Under the pieces are notes generated by a model, which was not told the DNA's origin, did no database searches, and saw only the letters and a program-made list of their open reading frames with translations. DNA of 64,000 nucleotides from assembly GCF_000321225.1 (NCBI RefSeq), contig NW_004450458.1, positions 1,522,807 through 1,586,806 on the forward strand, written 5' to 3'. Shown here piece after piece: positions 1 to 13,562 of the stretch. Position 1 is the first letter of the stretch. Every line of letters begins with the position of its first letter. A program made the position numbers and the translations under genes. This stretch comes from Odobenus rosmarus divergens (taxonomy: Eukaryota; Chordata; Mammalia; Carnivora; Odobenidae).

Positions 1-290
<290 letters not shown>

Positions 291-374
291 TTTTTGAGAC
301 ATGTACTCTTTAATCCCCATCTCCAGTTTCCCCCAGGCCCTACCCCTCTCTTCTCTGGTAACCATCAGTTTGAG
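291..374 (-). mobile_element. LINE-1 3' UTR scrap
   Basis: CTCTGGTAACCATCAGTTTG near 354 is the reverse complement of an older carnivore L1 3' UTR. Probably a continuation of the neighbouring minus-strand L1 or a separate piece. Confidence 0.45.
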
Positions 375-375
375 A

Positions 376-3300
376 AGTTGGCTGGGAAGATGACAGAGTA
401 GGAGGGCTCTAAGCTCACTTTGTCCCATGAATACAACTAGATAAAACCCATGTCAGCATAAATAATCCACCCCCCCACAAAAAAAATAAACAACGCAAAG
501 AATGACAGAACAAACTACACAAAGGCAGGGAAGAGGTCACATGAAAGAAGGGAATGAAATAGACAGGGGCCAACCAACTGCGGGGGAGATTGGGCCAGTG
601 TTGCAGAGAAGGGCAGAAACCAGACTTTCACACTGGGGAGCCCATGAACAGGAAGGCCAAATCTCTAATATTTGCTTTTGAAAATGAGAGGCTATATTTG
701 TAAGTTTTTAAAACCAGCAGGACTCAAAGCTTGGAATTTTAAAAATTGGCAGGCTTGGATCTGAGAAGTAGAGTCCCCATTCTCAAAGAGACAGCAGGAG
801 AAATAGTCTGTGCATATACAGCATAGAACTAGGAGCTTGGATAATGCTGGGGACTGATGGGAGGGTGTTTTGCTCATCTTAGAGTGGCCTAGAGGAACAG
901 GGATCATGAGGGGACCCCCTCCAGGAAGAAGGGAGCTGGCAGATGCCATTTCCCTCTCCCATGCCCCAACATAAACAATGGCCACCTAAGCATCCCTGAC
1001 ACCCCTTACCTAACTTGCTTGCACCAAACCCCAACTCCCTGTACTCCCACCCTACACACTTCAGTGAATCATCCCTTCCCAGTCACACCTGCCTCAGTCT
1101 TGGCACTACAGGCCCCCTTCCCTAGAAGACCAGCACAAACACTGCCAACACCACATCTCCTGACTCCCACATCTCATAGGAACTCAGAGCAGTGGCAAGG
1201 GCAGGTCTTGTTTTGCAAACAGACTACCATACACCTTGCTGCTCACAATAGGCAGAGAGTGTCTACAGACAACTGAAGGTAAAAGAGGCCAAAACTCAAA
1301 AGGAGAGCATATACAAAACACAAGACACTCCCTGAAGTGTTAGTCCCTGGGAAACGGGACACTGTACTGCAGGGCACTACAGAACCTCCTCTTCATAAGG
1401 CTATTATCATTAGGAGCAAGAGAAGTAACTGACTTTCCTAACGCATAGAAACACAGAAAGCCAGACAGAATGAGGAGGCAGAGAAACTACTTTCAAATGA
1501 AAGAACAGGACAAAACCACAGTAAGAGACCAAAGCAACACAGATATAAGTAATATGCCTGCTAGAGAATTTAAAGTAATGATCATAAAGATAATCACTGG
1601 ACTTGAGAAAAAAGTGGAGAACATCAGTAAGCCCCTTAACACAGAGATTAGAAAGAACCAATCAGATAAAAAAAATTCAATACATGAAATTTTAAAAATA
1701 CAGTGATGGAATAAATAGCAGTCTAGATGAAGCAGAGGAATAAATTAATGACCTAGAAGAGTAATGGAAAGTAATTAAGCTAAATGAAAGAGAAGAATTA
1801 TGCTAAACAGAATAGACTGAGGGAACTCAATGACTTCATCAAAATAATAACATTCATATTATAGAATTTCTAGAAGAAGAGAGAAAAGGGGGCAGCAAAT
1901 TTATCTGAAGAGATCATACCTGAAAACTTCCCTAATCTGGGGAAGGAAAAAGATATCCAGACCCAGGAGGCACAGAGATCCACATAAAAATTCAACCCAA
2001 GGAGGTCCACACCAAGACACAAAGTAATTAAAATGGCAAAAAGTAGTGGTAAAGAAAAAAAAAAAAAAAGCAGCAAGAGAAAAGATGACAGTTACATACA
2101 AAAGAAACCCCTTAAGGCCATGGGCAAATTTTTCAGCAGGAACTTTGCAAGCCAGAAAGGAGTAACAGGATATATTCAACATGCTAAAAGTAAAAACTTG
2201 CAACCAAGAATACTCTATACAGCAAGGCTGCAATTCAGAATAGAAGGAGAGATAAGAGTTTCCCAGACAAAAACTAAAGGATGTCAAGTGACCTCTAAAC
2301 CAGCCCTACAAAAAAATATTAAAGGGAACTCTTTGAGTGGGAAGGAAGACTATAAGTAAAAAATGAAAAACAAAAGCAGTAAAAATAAAATTTCTATAAA
2401 ATTCAGAAAGGGATTCATAAAAGGTTGTAAAATATGATACCATATACATAAAATGTGGGCAACAGAGGTTTAAGTTTAATCACTAAAGAATGGATTTAAA
2501 CTCAAGTGACCATCAAGTTAATATAGACTGCTATATGCAGAAGATATTATATACAAATCAAATGGTAACCACAAATCAAAAACTACTATGCAAAGAATAA
2601 AGAGAAAGGAACCCAAGCATATCACTAAAGAAAGCCAACAAACCATGAAAGAGAGCAAGAGATTTTCAGAGGAAATTATAGAAACAAAACAAGAAAATGG
2701 CAATAAATACATATTTATCAATAATTTTGAATGTAAATGGACTAAATGCTCTTCTTAAAAGAGGATGACAGAGTGGACAAAAAAATAAGACCCATCCATG
2801 TACTGCCTACAAGAGACTCATTTCAGACCTAAAGACACCTGCAGATTGCAAGTGAGGGAATGGAGGAACATTTATCATGCAAATGGATGCCAAAGGAAAG
2901 CCAGGGTAACAATACTTACATCAAACAAAATAGACTTTAAAACAAAGGCTGTAACATGAGACAAAGAAGGACACTATATAATAATAAAGGGGACAATCCA
3001 ACAAGAGGATATAACAATTGTACATACTTATGCACCCAACATGGGAGCACCCAAATACATAAAAAAACATAAAATAAGTGATAGTACTACAATAACAGTA
3101 GGGGACTTTTACTCCCCACTTATATCAATGGACAGATCATCCAAACAGAAAATCAACAAGGAAACCGTGGCTTTGAATGACACACTGGACCAGATGGATT
3201 TAACAGACATTCAGAATATTCCATCCTAAACCTGTAGAATTCATATCCTTTGAGTGCTCATGGAACATTTTCCAGAATAGATCATGTATTAGGTCACAAA

Positions 3301-4430
3301 ACAAGTCTCAACAAATTTAAAAAAAAATAGAAGTTCTACCATGCATCTTTTCTGACTACAGTGCTATGAAACTAGAAATCAATGACAAGTAAAAGTCTGG
3401 AAAGAATACAAATATGTGGAGCAATGAATGGGTCAACCAAGAAATCAAAGAAATTACATGAAAAAATTACATGAAAATGGAAACATAGCTCTCCAAAATC
3501 TGTGGGATGCAGCAAAAGTGATTCCAAGAGGAAATTTTTTGCAATACAGGCCTACCTCAAGAAGCAAGAAAAATCTTAAACGGCCCAACCTTGCACGTAA
3601 GCTAGAAAAAGAACAAACAAAACCCAAACCTAGCAAAAGGAAGGAAATAGTAAACACTAGGGCAGAAATAAATGATATAGAATCTAAAACAAAATAAAAC
3701 AAAAAACAACAGATCTATGAAACCAGAAGATGATTCTTTGAAAAGATTAATAAAATTGATAAACCTCTAGCAAGACTCATTAGAGAAAAAGGACCCAAAT
3801 AAAATTACTAATGGAAGAGGAGAAACCACCACCAACACCCCAGAAATACAATTGTATAAGGGAATATTATGAAAAACTACATGCCAACAAATTGGACAAC
3901 CTAGAAGAAATGGATAAATTCCTAACATAATCTACCAAAACTAAAGCAGGAAGAAATAGAAAATTAGAACAGACAAATCACCAGCAATGAAATTGGATCA
4001 GTAGTCAAAAAACTACCCACCTCCCCCCAAAAAAAGTCCAGGACCAAACAGCTTCACAGGCAAAGTCTACCAAACATTTAAAGAGGAGTTAATTCCTATT
4101 CTTCTCAAACTATTCAAAAAAATAAAAGCGGAAGGAAAATTTCCAAATTTATTCAATGATGCCAGTATCACCCTTATACCAAACCCGATAAAGACACCAG
4201 AAAAAGAAGAGAACTAGAGGCCAATATCTCTGATGAATATAGATGCAAATATCTTCAACCAAATCCAATACATTAAAAAATCATACACCATTATCAAGTA
4301 GAATTTATTCCTGGGATATGAGGGTGATTCAATATTTGCAGAACGATCTATGTGGTATGTCATTTCTAATAAAAATAAAACAAATTGAAAGAACCAGGAA
4401 GAATTTACAGGAAAGAATTTTCACCTGCCC
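376..4430 (+). mobile_element. Old LINE-1, 5' region through part of ORF2, decayed
   Basis: Starts with the carnivore L1 5' motif (AAGATGACAGAGTAGGAGG, then a CCCATGAATACAACTAGATAA match). ORF1-like pieces lie at 1470-1706 and 2033-2359; ORF2 endonuclease-like text follows from about 2690 and reverse-transcriptase-like text to about 4400. Many stops and frameshifts; the 3' end is missing. Non-functional. Confidence 0.8.
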
Positions 4431-4454
4431 TGCAAATGTGAGAAAAAACTTGTA

Positions 4455-4655
4455 ACAGGCACTTTATGGATGTGATCCTATTGTGTTTTTTCAACAACCC
4501 TAAGAGAGGGATTCTGCTATTATCACACATTACAGATGAAGACATGGAGGCCTAGAGGAATTAGTACTGTGTCCAAGTTACATATAAAGCAAAGATTTGA
4601 ACCCATGTATTTTACCTGGTAACCCAAACTCTTAACCAGATGCTATAGTTGATAT
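4455..4655 (-). mobile_element. MIR SINE
   Basis: Reverse complement of the MIR core and 3' part: ACAGATGAAGACATGGAGGC followed by AGATTTGAACCCATG and a CTCTTAACCA match. Ancient mammalian element. Confidence 0.75.
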
Positions 4656-4660
4656 TTGCA

Positions 4661-5320
4661 CATATATGGTCAGAATGGGCTAGAAAGTTGCATTTGGGTT
4701 TGTGAAGAAATGAAAAAGGTGTTAGATTTGTGTCTTCTACACTCTTATTTTATTTTTATATTAAACCCCAAGTGCATAAATTTGGGTCAGTCATAATATG
4801 TAGCTCCTGACAGACTCTTATGATTGGCCCATTCATGGCCAGCCTACTTTCATTCATTTGTTCTTAATAAGGTAATAAACACCAACAAAACCATCACACA
4901 ACATCAGAACTGGAGCTCTGACAAGGACCCACATCTCTCTGTGTGGTCTTCCCTGAACTGGTGGTCCTCCTGACTCCCTTATCTGAGGTCATCACTATTC
5001 TGAATTTGTTTATTATCCCCTTGGTTTCCTTTTTATATAGCCTTTTCATGACTAATATTTTAGAAGTTATTTTTTGTTTTATAAAAAGAGTATCATGCCA
5101 TATGTAATCTTTTGGGATTTTTCCACTTACATTCACAACTTTACAACCAGAAGTTACAATTTCAAAGCCAGATGAAGTCATCTGCAGAAGAAAGGAGGTG
5201 GAAGACGGGAAGACGCACCTCCTGGGGGCAATACAAGGTAGCTGTCACCTTTCACTTTGGCTCAATCCCCTGCAAGTCTTCATCAAACTTAGAATAAAAG
5301 CTGGTTCCTTACCTTGGTTT
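4661..5320. other. Mostly unrecognised; possible antisense L1M scrap near 4900-5140
   Basis: The segment with CATCACTATTCTGAATTTG and TATCATGCCATATGTAAT resembles the reverse complement of an old L1M 3' region. Nothing coding is supported. Confidence 0.35.
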
Positions 5321-5324
5321 CTAA

Positions 5325-5610
5325 GGCCAATCCAGTGTGGACCTTGACTATCTCGCTGACCTTCCCTCGCACCATGTCCCCCTCACTTGCTATGCTTACC
5401 AATGTGGTCCTTTTTCTGTTCCTTAGCCATTCTTACTTCAGAGCCTGAGCTAGCTGTCCTGTTCTACTTGCTTTTAAGTTTCACTTTAACTGTTACCTTC
5501 TCAGAGGAGCCTTTAATGACCACCCAAGCTAAGAAAGCCCCTGTCACACAGCCCTGCTTTATTTTGGTTTTAGCGCCCCAGGCATTTTTTGTTTATTATC
5601 TGACTTTCCC
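5325..5610 (+). mobile_element. LINE-2 3' fragment (probable)
   Basis: Contains the L2-like sequence TTCTCAGAGGAGCCTTTAATGACCACCC-type block and CTACTTGCTTTTAAGT, in sense order. Diverged; boundaries approximate. Confidence 0.45.
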
Positions 5611-5639
5611 CTCTACAAGAAGAAAATCTTGTATAAGTT

Positions 5640-6470
5640 AAGCTTAATATCTAGTATAAATCTCTGGGGACCCCCAACACCCATTCAGAAGTTCATAAAG
5701 TCAGAAACAATTTCAGAAGACTTTATTTGCACTTTTCACTGTGTTGACATTTACTCTGTTGGTGCAAAAGCAAGGATGTCTAGATCTCATGATGCCTTAA
5801 CATGGGTCATGGTAGTCCTGTACTAGCAGTCATTGGGTGTTTTTACCATCTCACACTTGCAAAGAAAAAGAAAAACCAATCCAGTTTCACTTAATACCTT
5901 GGGAAAGCAGTAAAAATTAGCGCCTTTATTAAATCTCAACCCTTGAGTATGTGTCTTTTCATATTCTCTGGGATTAAATGGGAGAGACACATAGAGCACT
6001 TCTGTTACACACATAAGTACAAAGGTTGTCTCAAGGAAAAGGACTTCTGTGATCATTTGAGTCACGAGATGGACTAGCAATTTTTTTCTCCATGAAACAC
6101 TAATTTTAGGTGAAAGAATAACTGACAGCTGATGGCAGAGATTTTCTCAAAAACAAATGAAGTGAGCCTAACAGAACTGATGATATATTTTGCCAAGGAT
6201 AAAATTCAAGCTTTTTAGTAAAATGTGAGTTTGAAAAATTCAGATCTGCCAACACAACACTTCCCAATACTTAGGGCATTTCTGATGAAATTGACGGTGA
6301 TATTAATGTGATTTTTTTATCTTGGATAATAAAATGCATCCAAATTTTTAAAAGCTAAGATTTTATAATCAGCTAATGAATGATGTCACAAAATCTTACA
6401 TTTGTAAAAGATCAATTCAAATTGCAAGACAGACCAATGGATTTTAATGAAACTAATAAATTCATCAAGA
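5640..6470. other. No recognised element
   Basis: A+T-rich DNA between two L1s. An exon-like open stretch at about 5887-5997 on the minus strand was considered for SYCP2L and rejected on phase. Confidence 0.5.
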
Positions 6471-8946
6471 CAAAATGCAGGGGAAGATGGTGGAATAGGA
6501 GGATCCTAAGCTCACTTCATTCCACGAATGCACCTAGATAACAGCCACATTGGTGCGACTAACCCAGAAAGTGGCCCAAAGACTAGCAGAACAGACTGTC
6601 CATGGTTAATCAGAGAGAGGAAGCCACATCAAAAACAGTGAGAAGGGCATAGTGGGGATATCAGGAACCAAACTCCCATCAAGGATACCACACGGATGGA
6701 GAAGGAAGAGAAGTAGGCTCCATACCAGGCACCCAAGGCATGGGGGACCTGCATAGGGAAGAGGAGTCCCCACAACATTTGGCTGTGAAAACCAGTCGGG
6801 CTTACCTCTGCGAGTTTTTACAATTAGTGGCATTTAATTCTGGGTACTCTAAAAATCAGTGGGCTTGGCTCTGGGAAGGCTGGAGAGGTGGTGTGATAGG
6901 AAACAGTCTCCACCATCAAAGACCCAGTATAACAAACAACCCCTCCAAGATACAGCACAGAAGCAGCGGTTTGAATGGTACTTGGGGTATAGAGGAAGAT
7001 TTATTTACTAATCTCAGAATGTGCACTGGAGGACCAGGGATCTTTAGGAGACTTCTCCAAGAACAAAAGAGCTGGTTGGCACCATTCCTCTCCCTCCTCC
7101 CCAGCCTAGATACCTGGACACCTGTAGGCATCTAACTTGCTAACCTCATGGACCCCACCCCCACATTCTCCTGTGGATCCATCCATCCCGTTCAACTCAC
7201 ATCCCCCTCAGCAGGAGTCTCTCAAAAGCAGTGCCTGATGCATCTCATTGTGCAAGCAGCCCCAACAGTGACCAACACCATTCCAAAGTAACTCTTGCTC
7301 TGGGGAAAACAGGAAGATAACAATACACACCAGTTTTACTGCAGTCCCAGCAGTAAAGGGCTGGGGGCAGACATCTGATCTGACTGCTGGCCCTACCCAC
7401 CAATAAAAACCTCAGAAGGGCAGCACAAGGAAAGAGCCCTATAGCTTGGTGGTCACTGCAACCCTGTACTGGGGCAGACATGACTGCAGACCCTGCCCAC
7501 CAACAAAAGCCTCTCAGGGAGAGTGCTCTGCAGTTCAGTGCACCTGCAGGCCCAGCAGATGGTCTGAGGACAGGTATCTGGTCTGACCCAACTGTGCCCA
7601 ACACTGGTCCCTTAACAGCACAGGAACCAGACATGACACACAATAGGCAAAGTGAGCTATTATAGCTAACTGAAGGTAAACATGGCTCAGCAACAATAGT
7701 AGGGTACACACAACACACATAGACATCCCTGAAATGTCTGGTTCTAGTGAATAGGAGACATTGCACTATAAGACTTCTGTATAAGGCCACTACTTTCAAG
7801 AGCAAGAGACACAGCTGACTCTCCTAACACACAGAAATATACACAGAAGGGTAGACAAAATGAGAAGACAGAGGAATATGTCACAAATGAAAGAACAGGA
7901 CAAAATCAAAGCAAAAGAACTAAATGAAACAGATAAGCAATATGCTTGATAGAGTATTCAAAGTAATGGTCATAAAGATACTTACTGGACTTGAGTAAAG
8001 AGTGGAGGATCTCAATGAAACCAACAAAGAGAAAATATAAGGGACCAATCAGAGATGAACTCAAATGAAATTAAAATACACTAGATGGAATAGTAGACTA
8101 GACAGAGAAGAGCAGATCAGTGAACTGGAAGACAGAAATGGAAAGCAACCAAGCTGAACAACAAAAAGAAAAATAAAAAATGAGACTAGGTTAAGGGAAC
8201 TCAGAAACATCATTAAGCTAAATAACAGTTGCATATATTATAAGGGTCTCAGAAGGAGAAGAGAGAAAAGGGAGCAGAAAATTTATTTTATTTATTTGAA
8301 CAAATCATAGCTGAAAACTTCCCTAATTTGGGGAAGGAAACAGACATCTAGATCCAAGAGCCACAGAGAAACACCAGCAAAATCAACCCAAGGCGGCCCA
8401 CACCAAGCCATAATAACTAAAATGACAAAAAGTAGTGATAGAATTTTAAGAGCATCAAGAGAAAAGAAAACAGTTATATAAAAGGGAAACACCATAAAGC
8501 TATCAGCTGATCTTTCAACAGAAACTTTTTAGGCCAGAGAAGGGTGGCATGATATGTTCAAAGTGCTGAAAGGAGAAAACCTGCAGTCAAGAATACTCTA
8601 TTCAGCAAGACTATCATTCAGAATAGGAGAGATAAAGAGTTTCCTAAAAAAAGTTAACAAGCTCATCACCACTAAACCAGCCTTACCAGAAAACATTAAA
8701 GGGAATTTTTTTGAGTGGAAAGGAAAGGCCGTAATCAGAAGTAAATTAGGAAAGAAAAACTTTTCACATGTAAATGCAAAATAATAAAAATAGTAGGTTA
8801 ATCACTTATAAAACCAGTACAGAGGTTAAGCACAAAAGCAGTAGTATCAATTATACTTTAAAAAAAAAAAAAGGGGGGGGCCCAGGAATTCACAAAACAA
8901 AAACATGTAAAGTACAACATCATATACATAAAACGGGGAGGGCGTA

Positions 8947-9134
8947 GGGGCTCCTGAGAGGCTCAGTCAGATGAGTGTTCAACTCTTGGCTTTGGTTCAG
9001 GTCATGATTTCATGGGTTGTGAGATCAAGCCCCATGATGGGCTTCACGCTCAGTGGCGAGTCTGCTTGAAGATTCTCATGCTCTGCCCCTCCCCCCTTTC
9101 AAATAAATCTTTAAAAAAACAAATAAAAAAAAAA
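8947..9134 (+). mobile_element. Carnivore tRNA-derived SINE (old copy)
   Basis: Diverged SINE head GGCTCAGTCAGATGAGTG, GTTGTGAGATCAAGCCCC body, and AAATAAATCTTTAAAAAAA tail, inserted in the L1. Confidence 0.8.
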
Positions 9135-10483
9135 ACGGGGGGGTAAAAATTTAGTACCTTTAGAACTGGTTAAAACTTAGGTGGCTATTAATAATAGGAT
9201 GTTATATACAAACCTAATGGTAATTACAGATCAAAAACCTGTGATATACTAAAAATAAACAGAAAGGAATCCAAGCATATCACTAAAGAAAGCCATCAAA
9301 CCACAAGGGAAGAGAAAGAACAAAGAACTACAAAACATCCATAAAATAAGTAACAAAATGGCAATAAGTACATTATCAATAATTACTTTGAATATAAATG
9401 GACTAGATGTTCCAATAAAAAGACATAAGGTAACTGAATGGATAAAACGAGATCCATTCATATGTTGCCTATAAGAGACTCTCTTCAGACCTAAAGACAC
9501 ATGTAAAATGAAAGTAAAGGGATGGAAAAACATTTATTATGCAAATGGAACTGAAAACAAAGCTGAGGTAGCAATACTCATTTCAGACAAAATAGACTGT
9601 AAAACAGGCTATAACAAGAGACAACACTACTTGATAAAGGGAACAATCCAACAGGAAGTTATAACAATTATAAATATTTATGCACCCAACATAGAAGCAT
9701 CCAAACACATAAAGCAATTATATCAAACATAAAGAAGACAGCCAGCTGTCATTCAATAATAGTAGGGGACTTTAACACACCACTAACGTCAATGTATAGA
9801 TCATTCAGACAGAAAGTCAACAAGGAAATAGCTTTGAATGACACATTGGAACAGATCAATCTAACAGATATTCTAACCTAAAACATGGACTACACCTTTT
9901 CAAATGCACATAGAACATTCTCCATAATAGAGCACATGTTAAGCCACAAAACAAGTCTCAACAAATTCAAAAAGGTTGAAATCTTAGTATGCATTTTTTT
10001 CCCCACCATAATGATATGAAACTAGAAATCAATAAGAAAAAATCTGGAAAGAATACTAATACGTGGAGGTTAAATAAGTCACTAAATAACAACTGCATCA
10101 ACTGAGAAATCAAAGGAAATAAAAAAAAATACGTGGAGACAAACGAAAATAAAAACACAATAGTCCAAAATCTGTGGGATGAAAAAGCTGTCCAAGAGTG
10201 AAGATTATAGCAATATAGGCCTACCTTAAAAAACAAGAAAAGTCTCAAACTTGCACCTAAAGGAGCTAGTAAAAGAAAAATAAAGTCCAAACCAATAGAA
10301 GGAAGGAAATAAATATTAAAGCAGAAATAAATGAGACAGAAAAAAACCTCCAATAGAACAAATTAATGAAACCAGGAACTGATTCTTTGAGTAGCCCAGA
10401 CTCATCAAAAAAAAAAAACAGGAAAAAAAGAACTAAAAAAATCAGAAATGAAGAAATAACACCACAGAAATACAAAGGATTGG

Positions 10484-10660
10484 GGCATCTGGGAGGCTCA
10501 GTCAGTTAAGCTTCTGCCTTCAGCTCAGGTCATGATATCAGGGTCCTGGGATTGAGCTCTTCGGTAGGCTCCCTGCTCAGTGGGGAGTCTGCTTCTCCCT
10601 CTTCCCCTCTCTCCACTCATGCTCTCTCTCATGCTAGTAAAAATCTTTAAATTAAAATAA
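10484..10660 (+). mobile_element. Carnivore tRNA-derived SINE (old copy)
   Basis: GGGGCATCTGGGAGGCTCAG head, CTCAGGTCATGATATCAGGG body, A-rich tail; nested in the L1. Confidence 0.82.
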
Positions 10661-11088
10661 AATGAAATAAACAAAATTACTCTTAAATAAGTTAGTCATA
10701 TAGCCAGAATTTGAACATAAATCTTCTAAATAAAAGCCTGTTTTAAAAAAATACAAAGAATTATAAGAGATTATGAAAAATCATATGCCAACAAATTGAC
10801 AATGGACAATTTCCTAAAAACCTATAGCCTAAAACTGAATCAGGAAGAAATTGAAAATTTGAACAGACTAATTACTAACAATGAAATTAAATCAGTAATA
10901 AAAAAAAAAAAAAAACCACTCCCAACAAACAAAAATCGGGGACCAGAGGGCTTCATAGGTGAATTCTACCAACACTTAAAGTTCAGATAATATTGATTTT
11001 TCTCAAACTAGTCCCAAAAGTAAAAGAGAAATTAAAGATTCTAAATTCATTCTACAAGGCAAGCATTACCCTGGTACCAAAACCAGAT

Positions 11089-11089
<1 letters not shown>

Positions 11090-11119
<30 letters not shown>
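11090..11119 (+). repeat. (CA)n microsatellite
   Basis: Perfect run of CA dinucleotides followed by an A-rich/GAAA tract, inside the L1. Confidence 0.9.
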
Positions 11120-11123
<4 letters not shown>

Positions 11124-11290
11124 AAAGAAAGAAAGAAAAAGAGAGAACTACACCCTATGCTTTACAAGATTATTTTTAAAGTCAAGTGACAAAGCAGTTA
11201 AGTTTGAATGAAACAAGGTCAAAGACCTATCAGTATTTTGAATAAAATTCTAAAAGGCCAAGCCATCTTATCAAATAAGAGCCTTTTTAA

Positions 11291-11590
11291 AAGAGAAAGC
11301 GGATAGGAAAAATGGCAGAATCAGAATTCAAAAAGGCAAGTTGAAGAAAAAGCAGAGATGTTAACATAAATATCTTATACAATTTTAGTTTGCATAGATA
11401 GAATAGCAGAAACTAAAAGCCAAAAAATTAATAGCCAGTTGCTTTAACCAGACCATGCTTAGAATATAGGGTTCAGTAATGAGGACCATACTTCAAAAGC
11501 AATAGTTATCAAATCAAGTGCAATGATGATGATGCCTAAAACATCTAGATACTGTGTCATTTGAGTTTCTATCTCTAATCCAGATCTTTC
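11291..11590. other. No recognised element
   Basis: A+T-rich, single-copy-looking, with no exon or named repeat that I can support. Confidence 0.45.
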
Positions 11591-12660
11591 CCTTAAGCCC
11601 CCAACCATGGCTAACATATCCCGGCACCCACATTCAACACTTACAGATCTTCTTCCTGAAACCTGAACTTTCCTGTGTTCCCCAATTATTCAGTTAGCCA
11701 AGCTAAATTACCTTAGGGGTTTACGTAGTCTCCACCTCCTCCCTTACTCCACAATATCTACTCTATCTTGCAATGAATCCATCCTTCCTCCAGAAACTCC
11801 TGAATAGAATTACCAGTATCTCTTGCCTGGATAACTTCTACAGTCATGAATCAGCTTTCCTGCCTTTTGCTCTATCTGCCAATCCTTCCAATATACTGCC
11901 TATATTAGGAATTTTAAGCTACAGTTTTTCTAAACTATAACTCATGACCCATTAGTAAAATAAGGTTAGTGAGCAACTTTTAATGGAATAGTTTAGATCT
12001 TACAATAGAACTTAAAGAAATTATTGTACATAGTAATATATTACTGTGAAACTTGTTTCAAAAACACATATTCATGGGTATATCTGAGAATGTGTACTGA
12101 GTCACAATTTAAATGTATTTCTGAGGGTCTCATTACAACAAATGGAGAAGCATTAGCTCTCCTTGATGAGTTATCTCAAATTATAAGACAACTACTCAAT
12201 GCTTAATGTTCTTCAAAGCTCTCCATTATCTTTCAGATAAATTACAAATTCCTTAGTGCTCTGCACAGGGGTTTCATGACCTGGCCTCTGCCCACCTCCC
12301 AGGGTTCAATTCTTACCACTCCCCAGTCTGAATTCTGTGGCCCAGAGAACCAGCTTCCTCCCAGTTCCCTGACTGGGCTTTGCACTCTCACACTTTTTTG
12401 ACTGCACATGCCTTTCTCCCTTCCTGGGATGTCCTCTCCACCCCCCCTTTATTGTACCTGAGTAATATCCATCAAAGAGTCCTCTCAGATGTCATCTTCT
12501 CCACATGCTTGTTGACTCTCTCAATTTGCTGTTGCTCTGAGCACATCTACATAATATATTTACTTCCCTGCAATTACGGCTGTGTCTGCTTAACTACAGA
12601 TCTGCAAGGTCCTTAACGAAAGTGTTGTGTCTTGGGTGTCTATATTCCTAGCACAGATCT
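11590..12660 (+). mobile_element. LINE-2 3' fragments
   Basis: 12200-12660 has the order typical of L2 3' ends: TTCCTTAGTGCTCTGCACAG, GTTTCATGACCTGGCC, TGCACATGCCTTTCTCCC, CCTCTCAGATGTCATC, TCCTAGCACAGA. 11640-11890 looks like an upstream piece of the same element. The intervening 11900-12190 stretch is not identified. Confidence 0.7.
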
Positions 12661-13562
12661 CAAACAGGTGGCCCTAAATATTTCCAGAAAAAAATAATTC
12701 AGAACATCAATGGGACTAATAAATCCTAGTCTTACATGTCAGTGGACTAACCACTTATTAAATAATTCTCCTACCAGAAAATTTTTTTTATAAGTAATCA
12801 TTAGAAATGTGTAATGTTGAAACAGAATATCGCAGATGGTTGGTTCTGAGGTAGGAAGCAGGGAGCCCTGATTCCACGGGCAGATATCGGAGGATAAACA
12901 GCAGCGGGAGGGAGCCTGGCCGTGGGGATCCTACACCGCCGGTGAGCGACAGCCTCCCGCGCTGGGGACTGGGCACAGACTCGCAGACCGGTAGCGGCGG
13001 GGAAAGAATTTTAGGGCAGCCCCCAGGGCAGAAACCCCGAGCGGTGGGGTCACGCGTGCAAACTGGGAGCAGCTGGCGGTTTTAGAAGCACAAAGGGCAG
13101 AGCCGTGCTCCGACCTGGAGGCAGGACTGGGGGCGCTGCAGAGGGGTGCACAACCCAGGCCGCTGCAGTTTATAGCAGCACGGACAGAGAGGGAGAGACT
13201 GTGGCCTGGAGAACTCACTGAAGAACAGACTGCGGTCTCTCTGCTCTGAGGCAGAGGGTTAGAAACGGTCTCCTCTGGTCTGACTCTCGGAAGAGATGCA
13301 GAAAGCCGCCAGGGAAAGCTGCCAGAGAACAAAAGCCCCCAAAACTGGTTCCCACTGAGCCCATCCCCTGCCACAGAGGGGTAGGGCAACTCTGCCCAAA
13401 CAGCGTTGCCTGAGTAACAGCGCAGCAGGCCCCTCCCCCAGAAGACAGGCTGGGAGAACAAGAGGCCAGCAACCCTAAGGTCCCTAGAAAACAGGTGCAT
13501 CTTGCTTGGGTTGTGGTCAATAATTTGGAATCTATACATTCCCTCAACCGCCCTTCAACAGA

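Larger units (their letters stand above)
6474..11290 (+). mobile_element. LINE-1, 5' region, ORF1 and 5' half of ORF2, decayed
   Basis: Begins GGGAAGATGGTGGAATAGGA, the carnivore L1 5' start. A long 5' untranslated part runs to about 7850; ORF1 remnants lie at 7860-8784 and ORF2 remnants at about 9330-11100 (e.g. 9508-9732). Interrupted by two older SINEs and by a CA repeat near 11090. Numerous stops; the 3' end is absent. ORFs on the opposite strand (e.g. 7245-7805) are by-products. Confidence 0.8.

Noticed and set aside
5887..5997. Exon-like minus-strand stretch with AACAG acceptor and CAAG|GTATTA donor
   Set aside because: In the phase required after exon 19 it meets a stop; no SYCP2L similarity.
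7245..7805. 186-codon minus-strand open frame
   Set aside because: Antisense to an L1 5' UTR; no recognisable domain.
12931..13539. Minus-strand open frames of 202 and 110 codons
   Set aside because: Inside the G+C-rich 5' UTR of the young L1; few stops because of base composition.
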